From contig BSBM01000809.1 of the NCBI GenBank assembly GCA_027924585.1, positions 2,125,001-2,189,000 of the forward strand: a stretch of 64,000 bases of DNA, given 5' to 3'. This DNA comes from Larix kaempferi (lineage: Eukaryota; Streptophyta; Pinopsida; Pinales; Pinaceae). The translations under genes and the position numbers were made by a program. Below the pieces are notes generated by a model that searched no databases, was not told where the DNA came from, and saw only the letters and a list, made by a program, of their open reading frames with translations. Shown here piece after piece: positions 33,386 to 45,198 of the stretch (position 1 is its first letter; each line of letters starts with the position of its first letter).

Positions 33386-36300
33386 CAACTAGTGCCCCCA
33401 TTTTACATAATTAATCACCTTGGTGCATCGCAATTTTTTAATGCATCGAACATTACAATACGCTCCAAATTAAATAATGCACCATTAATGGGGCATTTAT
33501 TCATTGCACCAAGAGTAGCGAGGTGCTATACAACCCAGTATGGGTGAGATGTTGTAATGTGTAACATTGTGTAACATTATGTAACATGACGTTCCCATAA
33601 ATAAAGAAATAAAAATGCAAAAGATGTTGTCTTAAACAAAAATATATATATATATATAATGATTTCATCTTAAACTAGATATAGCAAGCACCTCAAATAT
33701 CTTGGTGTGTACATTTTTTGTTAATGTGTAAAAGAATTAAGATAAAAAATATTTACACCTCAAGAAATGGGATCCCTCTTGGTGCTTGCTAGATCTGGGT
33801 TTAAGATGGATCAATGCTGGTTAATTAACACACCAACTAGTTTGATAAATTATAAAAATATTATCAATCCACTACAAGGTCTAAATAATGGTACATCCAT
33901 TTTAACTCCTTGCACTGTCCTCAATGCACTATAATTTTGTCACTAGACTGAACATTGTCATGTGCTACAAATTAACACAGCAACTAGTTCAATAAATTAT
34001 AAAAATATTATCAATCCACTACAAGGTCTAAATAATGGTGCATCCATTTTAACTCCTTGCACTGTCCTCGGTGCACTATAATTTTTTCACTAGACTAAAC
34101 ATTGTCATGTGCTACAAATGAAGTAATGCAATGTGAATGATGTACTTATTAATTAATGTGTTGACAAGTCTAATAAGTTCTAAAAATATTATTGGTCCAT
34201 CATTTGGTCTAAATATTGATGTAGGTGTATTAATACATGGCACTAACCAATGGTGCCACTGCTCCTACTGGGAACACCTAACAATGTTACATATATTTTA
34301 CACTATTAGATGCAGCAATAGGAAATAAAAAATCCGCGTTGATGTTGCACTTAGTCATCCAAGGTAGCACCAAAGTAAATTCTACTTTTACATGACAATG
34401 TATTGTATGCCTTACAAAAAGAAAACAAATGGGACACCAATGTGCCACTTGGATATAGTAGCACCAACATGGTGTGCTAACCTAATAGCATAATACCATG
34501 GTGGTGCACTTATTCTTTGATGTACACTTCCACCAGTCATTATAGTTATCAAATATGTGTGGTGTACATTATCTTTCATGGAGCATTGCCCGTGGTGCTC
34601 CCATACATTCATTATTGCATCAAAGAATGCATATTCCTGGTGTACTTGGAATGTCTATGAAAATTGCTCACTCATGTGGCTTGTATAGGCACCAAGTTTC
34701 ACTGTACGATAAAACCTAGGGTTGCACCAAAGACATTTTTTTTAAATGGAAATTGAAAGCCTAATTTTAAAACTTAAACTGGTGAAAATCTAAATTAAGG
34801 GATAACAATCAATTTACCCAGTCTTTACTTCCCTAAGGTGGCATGGCTATCATGTAAATAAAAAGTGTTGATTTGGTACATTTTGGAATTTTTTAAATGA
34901 ACACAATCGGCTCTAGAAGAGGAGGAATGGAGAAATGTAAAATTTCAATAGCACTAAACAACAAAGCACTCATTCCAATGAACTTGATAGTTGGCTAGTT
35001 GATTAAGTTCTTGCCTGGTCCTAGTTTCAATTCCTTCACACCCTCCCCCTTTCTCTATTCTTGGGGTTATCATTCTATTTAGGGATATGCTAGTGATACA
35101 AGTATATCAGATTCTCATCTTTTACTTTCAAGGAATAGGGAGCATTAGTGCGTGTATGTGTGTGAAGCACTAAATGAAAGTTAAAATGATTTTTTTTACT
35201 AAATTTTAAATTTACCCTCCCAAGATGCACCTTGTATCTTGATGCATCAATGCAGTGGTATGTATAAGGTGCGCCACTCATATTTTTTATAAAAAAAATT
35301 AACCTACCTTAGTGCATGTGTTAGGGTTATGCACTGGTGTAGTGGTATATTTTGTGCACATTTTTAGTCATTTTTTTCAAAACCTATTGTAGTGGGCACT
35401 ACAACAATCCATATCAATGGGTTTAAATCTATTTAATGTGTCAACAAGTTGTTTTGTTTAAGTGTTATCCTTAGTGCAATGCACATGGTATTGTACACAT
35501 CATCGTGTCTATAGGTTAGATCAACACCACCACCCATTTTTTTAAATTGTTTTTACAAAATTTGGGTTTTTTATTTGAAACTAAAACTAGTGCACCTTGT
35601 AACATGACACACCACTATATTGTACTTATTTATAATCACTGGTGCATTTATATATTTTATATGGATAGTGTGGCATTTTTTTCAATGTTCGTATTTTATA
35701 AAATTTGACTACAAGATGTAATGTTTTTAAATTGTTATGTGTGGTGTGTTTACACATATAAATGCACATATGCATGTGATATTAAAGAAAATTGGTGTGC
35801 CAAAATGGTTAGGCACAATAATAATAATAAAGAATCAAAGAAACTTGCACCCACTCACCTCCACTAGAAAGATTTGCTAAAAAGAAATCAAGGAGATGTG
35901 CTCTCGCTAAAACCTCCACTAGTTGATGTTTTCCTTGTAGTGAAAATACTTGTAAAAAGTGTTTCTATATTTCCCTCCAAAAAATTCAACATTCATCTTG
36001 TTTGAAATTTATAAAAAAATTATTCGTTCTTGTAATGTGACATGGAAAGTAGCTAAAGCCTTCTATGTTAATGTTTTTTTCTTAAATTTCCTCTTATAGA
36101 CTCACCCATCCTCATGCAGGGTATGAAACACAAAAACACCATACCAAATGTAATGCAATGTCATTATCAACATAAAACCAATCACCTTTGACTTCATGCA
36201 AACACATGATGTCCAAATCTAAAACCAATAATAAAACTCTATGAACCATGTTTTCCTCTACCTAATTAGATCTATAAGAATGGTCGCATTCCATGGTACG

Positions 36301-36654
36301 ACTTTCATTAAGAAGCACCTATAAAAACATCCATATCTTATCCATCCTTAACACTTAATTCCTAGTGTGAACTCAGTGTCATAAGATTATTTTTTTCAAA
36401 CATCGCATGCATCACCCACCCATCAAGGATAGTTTTCTTAGGTATTCTCTGGTCATCTTCAAATATGAAAATGGAATACCTATCCAACCTTGGAGGAGGA
36501 GACAAAGACCTATGACTATCATGCCCACAAGAGGAAGCATCCTAAGAGGAACCCACAAGTTCCTTTCCCATAGTTTTGCCAACGGACTTAAAGGAATCCA
36601 ACCAAAAGGTTATTGTGCTCTTAGCTAAATTCTTAGAAGCCTCATTTACCATAT
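33386..36654. other. No gene seen; AT-rich DNA rich in TGGTGCA-type words
   Basis: No coding frame of note on either strand. Short words such as GGTGCA, TGCACC and GTGCATC recur through 33400-35800, as in an old, internally repetitive element. A 137-bp tandem duplication lies at 33834-34107. No terminal repeats were found. Confidence 0.4.
33834..34107. repeat. 137-bp tandem duplication with a third degenerate copy
   Basis: Unit 1 starts at 33834 (ATTAACACACCAACTAG) and unit 2 at 33971 (ATTAACACAGCAACTAG), nearly identical. A third, diverged copy starts near 34152 (ATTAATGTGTTGACAAG) after about 45 bp of other sequence. Confidence 0.8.
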
Positions 36655-37028
36655 TGTTAATCCCTATATATTGTGAACTTGTATTTTTATTATTATATTA
36701 GTATTGTCTTTATTCGTTGGCTAGGACATTAATTGTAATTGTATGGTCAACTAGGACCTTAATTGTAATTGTATGGTCAACTAGGACCTTAATTGTAATT
36801 GTATGGTCAACTAGGACCTTAATTGTAATTGCACCCGTTGCCTCCTATATAAAAACCAAGGAGACCTAGTTTTAGAATCGTGTCATCTTATCTTGTGCAT
36901 TTGATACATTGTATAAGGAGGTTTCCCCCTCAGAGAGGCTTCTTATTCATCTATTTGTTTCATTCTCGAGGAAGTGGGTTACTCTTTCTTTCTATTTCTA
37001 TGTCATTTTGGGAATTTGGTGCATAACA
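36655..37028 (+). repeat. Solo LTR related to the Ty3-B LTR
   Basis: TGTTAATCCCTATATATTG to TTGGTGCATAACA, 374 bp. It shares with Ty3-B the start, the TATA region (TATATAAAA at 36846-36854), the block GATACATTGTATAAGGAGG and the end. Imperfect 5-bp flanks CATAT and AATAT may be a worn target duplication. No internal element sequence follows. Confidence 0.75.
36719..36830. repeat. 30-bp minisatellite inside the solo LTR
   Basis: About 3.7 copies of a unit containing GGTCAACTAGGACCTTAATT. Full copies at 36745-36774 and 36775-36804 are identical by eye. It lies upstream of the TATA-like site, in the U3 part. Confidence 0.85.
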
Positions 37029-38198
37029 AATATTGTCTTTCTTTACACTTGAAACCACTCTCCATATTTAATAGATCTTGAAGCCTTTTGAGTTTGAGAA
37101 GATAGGGAGCATCCAAAGGGGTATTGGAGTAGTTGACCTTGGATAAGATAGGATAATCCCTATCCCCTAACTTTGAAGTCAAGTTGTTGTCATAATTGTA
37201 TAATTTTTAATGCATTTAAAACTTTGTTTTGTGCTAGAATGGTGTCGATGTTCCTTGAGGTAGGGGAGAGGCATGCAATTTCATATAGATAGCCTTGAAA
37301 TGGGGAGAAATTTAAGAAAAAAAAACCATGTCAGTTAAGAGATTGTGTATATTGGGGAAGTGTCTTCATGTCGCCTCGAGTTCTGGTATGGGGTTTTAAG
37401 TTATTGTTTGGTGTTACTGAACAAAGAGAGCGACTTCAGTTGCTCATCATGATTTCAATATAGTTGTGCTCATGATTTCAATATATTTTGATAGACTCTA
37501 GATGTATCTATCTTTGAGGTGTATTGGCAGTTTGGTTGTCGAAATTTTTTGTTAGAGAATTGGTTGTGAGAAGATTGGATGGCATGCATGTCATTGTGCA
37601 AGAGTCAATGGTGCAGGCCCTAATATTTTGAGGTGGAATGTCTAAACGAAAAAAGGGATGGGAAAACTAAGCAATTTTGAGTCTAGCATGACAAGGTTAT
37701 GTTCTTGGAACTTGAAAAATTCCTAGGTCTCTCATCTAACAGGAAAGTCAGAGGCCGTGATAGATTGGTCAACTTATTTGATTCTGATTGTTGGTGAAGA
37801 CCTCATAGTGGAGGAGGGTCAACAGGATAATCAATGTGCCCACCTCTCAATAATATTATGTAATGCATTTTAAATGTGTTTTTTTAGTCAGACAATATTG
37901 TAGGTTATACCTTTGCAAGATAGAATTAAAGAACATGGTGCTAGTAGTTGACTGCTAGGAAGCTAGAATTTGTCTTTTGAAGTTCTCATTGATGATCAAT
38001 CCTCTTGGATTGTAGTTTTATTTATAACCAAGTTGTATGTTCAGGCCACAACCTAATTTTTATATAATACAAAATGCATCCATTTCTGTTAGGAAAAAAA
38101 AAACATAGGGCAATCCCTAATTCTATGTTCCAGGCTTTGGAAATGAAAGTGGCTATTCATAATATTGATATACTTAATCATCTAACAAAGACCCTAAG
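37029..38198. other. No gene recognised; possible coding remnant at its right end
   Basis: Mostly non-coding. A plus-strand frame at 38074-38198 (segment ALEMKVAIHNIDILNHLTK) is interrupted by Ty3-D and continues in the same frame beyond 49892. I do not recognise the product. Confidence 0.35.
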
Positions 38199-39590
38199 TG
38201 ATGGGTCCAATTTTGAGGTATTTGATAACCCTTTTTCCACAGTCCAGCTCAAGCAATGGTAAAGAAACGCACTCAATTGTGGGAAAAGTGTTTTACTTTA
38301 ATTATTTAATGAAATTGTTTTTATGATTATTCTTGTATGTTAGAATGCGTATCAAATAAACTGATTATATGGAAACCATGCGTAATTGAGCAGGTTCAGA
38401 GTCATTGAAGGATGGACGTGTAGAAGACTAAAGGATCACCAAGCTTGGTGCCCTGTTTCCTGATTTATAGAGGACGCACTCCCACTTTCAAGAAGAATCG
38501 ACATTTTGACAATCAGTTAGGATCAACGTTAAATCGTATAAATATGGACCTCTCGGGTAGCGAGAGGCCCCTGCTGTTATTTTTGGGAAAGACATTATTT
38601 TTAACATTTTCTGCACTATTGAGATACTGAGAAGTACAGACTTCTATTTTGACATGGATTTTATATCTTAATGAAATATTGATGATTAATTCCAGCCAGC
38701 ATTTCTAAGTTTTTATTCTCTCCTGAGTACGGGTTGGGGAGGGGCCCTCCAACACGTAGGTCAGGAGATTCCTATTTGCAGGTATTTTTCCAAGTATGTG
38801 TTTTACATTGATGAACAGTTCTATGACATATGGGAGCGTTTGAATGATTCATTATTTCTATAGTAGTTTATGATACATTATGTAGTACAGCAGAACAGTT
38901 TCAGTAGTCCTGTAGGTTCTTTCTTTCAACGCATATTTTTATCAACGATTACATGTGTAATAGCTTTGCTTTCAAGGTCATGGTTTAGATCTGGAGTTCA
39001 CTGTAGTTTCTCATCGTGATTAGTTTCTTTTGACTTCTTAGTAATAGATGGGTAAGCATAGAATGATCGTACTTCAATTCTAGATTGGTAAAACAAGTTA
39101 GATCAAGACTCCAATTTTGTGCGCAGATAGTAGTTACAGACTTTGTTTCCCCAATAGTAGAATAGCTCTGTTATGATATTTTCATTCTCAGCATTTAGTT
39201 ATTTCAGCATTTTAATTATTTCAAATAGATTTATTGTTTTTGTATCTTCATTTCTTAGAACATATCAGCATCTAATTACTTCAACATTTTAATTATTTAA
39301 AATAGATTCCCTGCTTTATTTCTTAGAACATATTTACTGCTTTCAGCACTTTAATTCTTTTAATTAGATTTATTGCTTTCCAGTATTTAATTCCATAGCA
39401 TAATCAGTTTTCATATTTAGTAGACAATCTTTAGAACATCGATACCGACATCCAACTATGACAAGAGATTATCCTATAAGAGCACAGATAGTGCATGCAT
39501 CTCTAAAGTTTGTACGTTCCCCGGGTTGACAATTAAAGTAGGCTCTTGGTATAGCTGCCCTCATTAGGCATCCACATTAGGAGCTCACCA
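38199..39590 (+). repeat. Ty3-D 5' LTR
   Basis: TGATGGGTCC to GGAGCTCACCA, 1392 bp. Contains a TATA-like box TATAAATAT at 38537-38545 followed by a pyrimidine/purine-mixed stretch. Same length as the 3' LTR, so only substitutions separate them. Confidence 0.93.
38537..38545 (+). promoter_or_regulatory. TATA-like element in Ty3-D LTR
   Basis: TATAAATAT, conserved in the 3' LTR at about 48834-48842. It is the only strong TATA match in this part of the LTR; assignment as U3 promoter is inference. Confidence 0.5.
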
Positions 39591-39595
39591 CTTTT

Positions 39596-39613
39596 TGGCG
39601 CCGTTGCTGGGGA
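39596..39613 (+). other. Ty3-D primer binding site (tRNA-Asp type)
   Basis: TGGCGCCGTTGCTGGGGA, five bases inside the LTR. It matches the complement of the plant tRNA-Asp 3' end except for one base, and is the PBS known for Athila-type elements. Confidence 0.85.
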
Positions 39614-39705
39614 GGTGCTAAATCTTTTAGGAGACATCACCTAAAAACCATAAAAAGAAAACAAAAATTACATAAAACAAAAACATAAATATCTTCTACC
39701 AATGA

Positions 39706-41316
39706 ATGCCTCGTCGGCAAAGGGATAGGTTTGGCCGCTTTCTACCCAAGCATTCCATGAGAAACAATGGTAATAACAGTTCTAACCATTCTCAGTTTGA
39801 ATTTCTACACTCTGAAAACGAGATTGACTCCACACACGATCCAAACAGAAGCAACTTCACTACCAGTTCCAGTTCAAACACCTCAATGGCAAATGAAGAG
39901 GAAGAACCTAGGGAGCTTTTCACTTTTCCCATTAGCATACCTCTCGGAGATGCCAGAATGAAGAACATCAATCCTAATAATCTGCCAAACTCTCATGGGT
40001 TGACTTCAGAAGATCCTAACACATTCTTGTTTGAATTTGAGGTAGTTTGCAGATCATTTGATTACACTACTGATGCACAAAAGCTTAGGCTTTTTCCTTC
40101 CACACTGAAAGACCTATCACTTCGTTGGTTCATGAGCCTTGAAGGAAATAGTATCTTTAGCTAGGATCAAATGAAACAGTCATTCTTAGAAAAATATAGG
40201 GACTACTGCAAGGCCAAAGATACTAGGGATGAAATCTTTAGGATGCAACAAGGATATAGAGAGTCATTAGAAGATTATGCCCAAAGATTTCAACTCAGCT
40301 ACAAACGAGCCAGCCATTGCACATTGGATCCTGAATCACTAAAACTTGTCCTTCTCAGAGGTGTAAAAGAGGAGAATTTTGAAGTCTTAAATCTCCTTGG
40401 AGATGGAGACATATTCCAAAAATCTTTTGACCAGATCCTGCAAATCTTCAAAAACTACTCAAGATCTAGGAAAACTAAGAATGGGACGAGGGATACACAT
40501 ACAACCACCAGTGGATCATCATCCTCAACACCAACACTTACAAAATCTGATTTAGGAAACCTGTTGGATGACATGAAAACTGACATACTGCAATCCCTAG
40601 CCATGCAACTTGATGCTCTTCAAATCAAAAAGAAACATGATGAAATTAACCAAGCCTTGGCAGTATTTTGTCCTCGTTGTAGGAAGAAGCATGAGAAGGG
40701 GCAGTGCACCTTGAACACAATAGAAGTATGTGGTCTCTGCACCTATGACCATTCCACTAATAAATGTCCCCTCTTACCCTCATGTAAGGCAACTATTCAA
40801 GACCCAGCAGCTGAAGGAACTGTAGAACAGCTCTGTTTTATAAATCAAAGGAGGAATAATTTTGTTAGGCCATATCAGCAGAGCAATCAAACTTACTATA
40901 ATCAAGGATAGCCAAATTGGAACTCTGCACCGACTCCATGGCAAGCACAGCCAAATCAAAACCAATGGCAATAAAACTAGCAAGCATATCAACCATCCTA
41001 CCAACAGCCATATTATCCACCGTCTTATCCTCAGTACCCCCCACCATTTCCATCCACCACAAATTATGCAAACCAGTACCCCCATCCATCAAATTGGAGG
41101 GTGCCATTACAACATCCACTCATTATGCCACCCCCACAACCTCAACCACCCCCCAGACCTCCACCTATTCCAGCCCAACCAATTCCAAATCCTAATAATA
41201 ACAGACCCCCACAACAGCAGCAGGCTTATAACACTGATATCACACAATTCCCAACTTATGTTGTAGACACCATAGAAATAAATGAAATAAACCTACGATC
41301 TGGAAAAACGTTGTAG
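39706..41316 (+). pseudogene. Ty3-D Gag
   Basis: Starts at the ATG at 39706 (MPRRQRDRFGRFLPK). The capsid domain includes EDPNTFLFEFEVVCRSFDY, LFPSTLKDLSLRWFMSLEG and, after a TAG at 40162, FRMQQGYRESLEDYAQRFQL and LVLLRGVKEENFEVLNLL, i.e. a Retrotrans_gag core. The Cys/His motifs CPRCRKKHEKGQC and CGLCTYDHSTNKC follow, then a long Pro/Gln/Asn/Tyr-rich tail (about 40912-41240) ending in NEINLRSGKTL. In-frame stops: 40162-40164, 40909-40911, 40972-40974, 40978-40980 and 41314-41316. The frame is never shifted. Confidence 0.85.
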
Positions 41317-42250
41317 AATACATCCCCACACAACATCCAACAAACTGTACCTGCAGCTCAAGACCACACATCAGAACCCTATGTTCAGCATCCTGATGAA
41401 CCAGGACCTCCTGAGGAAGAAATTATACCACTCACATGAACTAGAAACCCTCCATTTCCAGAAAAACTTGTCCGGAATACAAAAGAAGAGGAAGAGAATA
41501 TAATCTTAAACGAATTCAAACACTTAAACATCCAAATCCCAATCTTACAAGCCATAAGGGATGTGCCCATCTGCAACAAATTCATTAGAGAAAATTGCCT
41601 AAAGAAGCCAGGAAGGAGGAAGCGTGACCCACCAACTATTAATGTAGTGGGACAATTGGTCGATTTGATGCTAGGTGTCATAATAAATCCCAAATATCTT
41701 GATCCTAGTAGTCCTGTAGTAAGCGTCACCATAAATAACAAGCAAATAAATAAAAGCTTAATCGATTTAGGAGCTGCGATTAATGTCATGAATAAAGAAA
41801 CCATGTTATACCTAGGACTCCAATCAATGGTAAGACCAACCACAACAGTACTCCAACTAGCAGACACGTCCACTATGAAGCCCGGAGGAATTCTAGAAGA
41901 CATGATCAATATCGAGTCTTGGGAATACCCAGCTGATTTTATAATAATCGAAATCAAAAGAAAACTTAGTGGCTATCCAATTATCCTGGGTAGACCTTGG
42001 TTAGCAACTACGGATGCTTACATAGGTTGTCTATCAAGAAATATGACAATCACCAGTGGACATACCAGGAAGAAAATCACAATCTACCCACCAGCAATGA
42101 AATCCTCAGAGTTAGAATATCAAAATTGGACTGATGATTACCAGAACACACCAAATCACAACCTCCGACCTATCCTAACAATTGATGCTGCAATATCTTT
42201 AAAGGCAGTAGATGAAGATGGCCATATAGATAGATTTATACAAAATATAT
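41317..42250 (+). pseudogene. Ty3-D aspartic protease region
   Basis: Same frame as Gag; one stop (TGA, 41437-41439) lies in the linker. The active-site region reads SLIDLGAAINVMNKETM, with the DLGA form known from Athila-type proteases. The second half contains YPIILGRPWLATTDAYIGC, a typical ILGRPW(L)xT motif. It is uninterrupted from 41563 onward into RT. Confidence 0.85.
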
Positions 42251-43575
42251 CTCCTAACAATCATGTTATTCAAGAATTTTTTTCTACAGAAACAGGTGAA
42301 AGTTCAAAACAAAACATGGATGACTTATGGATAGAAGTGCTGCCAGAACAGATTCAGAAGGTAAAAGTCGTGGAAATTAACCCTGGCAAAACAATCAACA
42401 TAAATTCCAATTTAGAACCGGAGCAAGAAGAGAAATTGATGAAGATACTAACACAACAAAGTAAAGCATTTGCATGGACATATGTAGATATGAAAGGAAT
42501 ACATCCTGACATCTACAAACACTACATTTACATCAAAGAAGGTTCTACTCCCATCAGGCAACCACAAAGAAGGCTGAACCCTGCACTTAAAGACATAGTC
42601 AAAGTGGAATTACAAAAGTTATTAGACACAGGGTTCATCTATCCAATATCTGATAGTGAGTGGGTCTCACCACTAGTCATAGTGCCCAAAAAAGGAGACA
42701 AATGGAGAATTTGTGTGGACTACAGGGCGCTAAATAAAGCAACAAAGAAAGATCATTTTCCACTTCCATTTATAGACCAAGTACTGGATACATTGTCTGG
42801 AAACAAGTACTTTTCATTCCTAGACGGTTTCAGTGGTTACAACCAAATTTTAATACACCCAGCTGATCAAGATAAGACGACCTTCACATGCCCATGGGGA
42901 ACTTACGCCTATAGGGTCCTACCCTTTGGTCTATGTAACACCCCAACAACATTTCAAAGAGCCATACTGAGTATTTTCTCCGATTTTCTGAATAACAAAA
43001 TAGAAGTATTCATGGATGATTTCACACCTTATGGACAGAGCTTTGAGTAGGCATTGAAAAATCTTGACTTAATATTAAAAAAATGTATTGAGATGAGCTT
43101 GTGCCTAAGCAATGACAAATGCAGGATGTTAATGGAAGAAGGAATTTTTCTAGGACATCATATATCACAGAGAGGTATAGAGGTGGATCAAGCCAAAGTA
43201 TCAGTAATCAAGACACTGCCCCCACCTGTCAAACAAAGAGATGTGAGAAGCTTCCTTAGACAGACAGGGTACTACAGAAGGTTTATTGAGAATTATAGCA
43301 GAATTGCTGCCCCCATGTTTGCACTTCTCACAAAACACAATGAGTTCATATGGACAAGCAACTGCATGTCATCCTTTGAAAGTCTTAAACAGAAAACCAT
43401 CACAGCACCAATACTTCAAGGACCAAACTGGGAAATTCCATTTCACATTCGCACCGATGCATCAGATAAAGCAATCGGATCTGTGCTTGGGCAAGAACAA
43501 GACAATAAACCCTATGCCATATACTATATAAGCAAAAATTTGGCTACGGCAGAAATCAACTACACAGTCACATAG
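42251..43575 (+). pseudogene. Ty3-D reverse transcriptase and start of RNase H
   Basis: Same frame. RT motifs: GFIYPISDSEWVSPLVIVPK, WRICVDYRALNKATKKDHFP, FSFLDGFSGYNQI, LPFGLCNTPTTFQRAI and the active site VFMDDF. A TAG (43048-43050) follows shortly, then the thumb with GIFLGHHISQRGIEVD, FLRQTGYYRRFIENYSR and early RNase H HIRTDASDKAIGSVLGQ, with a further TAG at 43573-43575. Catalytic residues are intact. Confidence 0.9.
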
Positions 43576-45198
43576 AAGGAATTTTTAGCAGTCATACATG
43601 CAATCAATAAATTTAGGCATTACATTATAGGATACCAAAGTTTTATCCATACTGACCACTCAGCGATCAGATATCTTATGAACAAGCCTAATACCAGTGT
43701 AAGAATTATTCAATGGATGCTACTTCTACAGGAATTCGACATCACTATAATAGATAAACCAGGCAAGCATAATGTCGTAGCAGACTTTTTGTCAAGAGTA
43801 ACACATGGGACAGATAATGAATTGGTCCAAGATAACTTCCTTGATGAGCACCTTTTTGCCATATCAATAAAAAGTCCATGGTTTGCTGACATAGCAAACT
43901 ATTTGGTATCCGGGAAGTTTCCAAAACATTACAGTTATAAAGAAATGACAAAAGTAATAAGACAAAGTGCTACATATACATGGATAGAGGGCATGCTTTT
44001 TAAACAGGGACCAGATCAAGTACTTAGAAGGTGCATTAGGGAAGATGAGGTACATGACATAATGCATGCCACCCACAATGAACCCTGTGGAGGACACTAC
44101 GCTGCAAAAAGGATAGCCTACAAGATCTTGCAAATAGGGTATTATTGGCCAACACTCCACAGAGATGCTTATGAGTATGTGTCCCATTGTGACGATTTCC
44201 AAAGAATGGGAAAGCCAACACAAAAACAAGAAATGCCACTACATCCACAAATCGCTTTAGAGGCATTCGATAAGTGGGGATTCGATTTTGTTGGCCCATT
44301 CAACCCATGGTCCAATCAGAAGAGCTACTTCCTTGTATGCACTAATTACCTTACAAAATGGACAGAGGTAGCAGCACTGGATGCTGCAAATGAAACCAGT
44401 GTGGCCAAATTCTTTACTGAGCAGATCTTTCACAGATTTGGGGTGCCAAGAGAAGTAGTTTCGGATCAAGGACCACAATTCACATCAAATTTAATTGAAG
44501 ACTTGATGAAAAGAAGCAATGTAAAGCATAGACAGTCATCCTCCTACCACCCTCAAGGAAATGGTCAAGCTAAGGTAACAAACAGGGAATTAGAGAGAAT
44601 CTTGACAAAAATTGTCCAACTTCACAAAAGAGATTGGGATGACAGACTTAGTGAAGCAGTCTGGGCTTACAATACTACATGGAAAACAACAACAGGATTC
44701 ACACCTTATGAACTGGTCTATGGGAAAAAGGTCATGCTACCAATCGAATTTGAAGTAAAAACATTAAGAATTGCAGCCTATCTAAATATGAACCTATCAG
44801 ACATTCAAAAAGAACGCATGCTATAGCTAAATCAACTGGATGAACACTGCCAACAAGCACTTACACATACTGAAATCATCCAACAGCAAAGAAAGAAATG
44901 GCATGACCAACATTTGAAGGATAAGAAATTCAAAGAGGATGATTGGGCACTACTCTACGACTCCATATTTCACACATTCAAAGGAAAGCTAACCACTAGA
45001 TGGCTTGGACCTTACAGTATACAGAAAATTTATGACAATGGGGCTATGAGAATTATTACAATTGATGATGATGAGTTCCCCATGATAGTGAATGGGCGTC
45101 GCCTAAAACTCTACAAACAACCAAAGTCCAAAGAAGAATTTACACAAGTACTCTACCAGCAACAATTGATGCTGGTAAAGCATGCTGCAAATCAATAA
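43576..45198 (+). pseudogene. Ty3-D RNase H end and integrase
   Basis: Same frame. RNase H ends with IHTDHSAIRYLMNKPN and the linker KPGKHNVVADFLSRV. The integrase zinc module follows (HATHNEPCGGHYAAKR, CDDF with the second Cys lost), then the core with Asp in WGFDFVGPF, Asp in VVSDQGPQFTS and Glu expected after the YHPQGNGQAKVTNRELE region, where the usual Glu of GQAE reads Lys, and the C-terminal GPYSIQKIYDNGAM. One stop (44824-44826). The end is TAA at 45196-45198. I see no chromodomain. The altered Cys and Glu suggest that integrase was lost in this copy. Confidence 0.82.

Noticed and set aside
34137-36628. Several ORFs of 60-75 codons
   Set aside because: Lengths expected by chance in AT-rich DNA, with no motif or conserved partner.
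41385-41957. 190-codon minus-strand ORF
   Set aside because: Lies antisense to the well-supported Ty3-D protease frame and has no recognisable domain.
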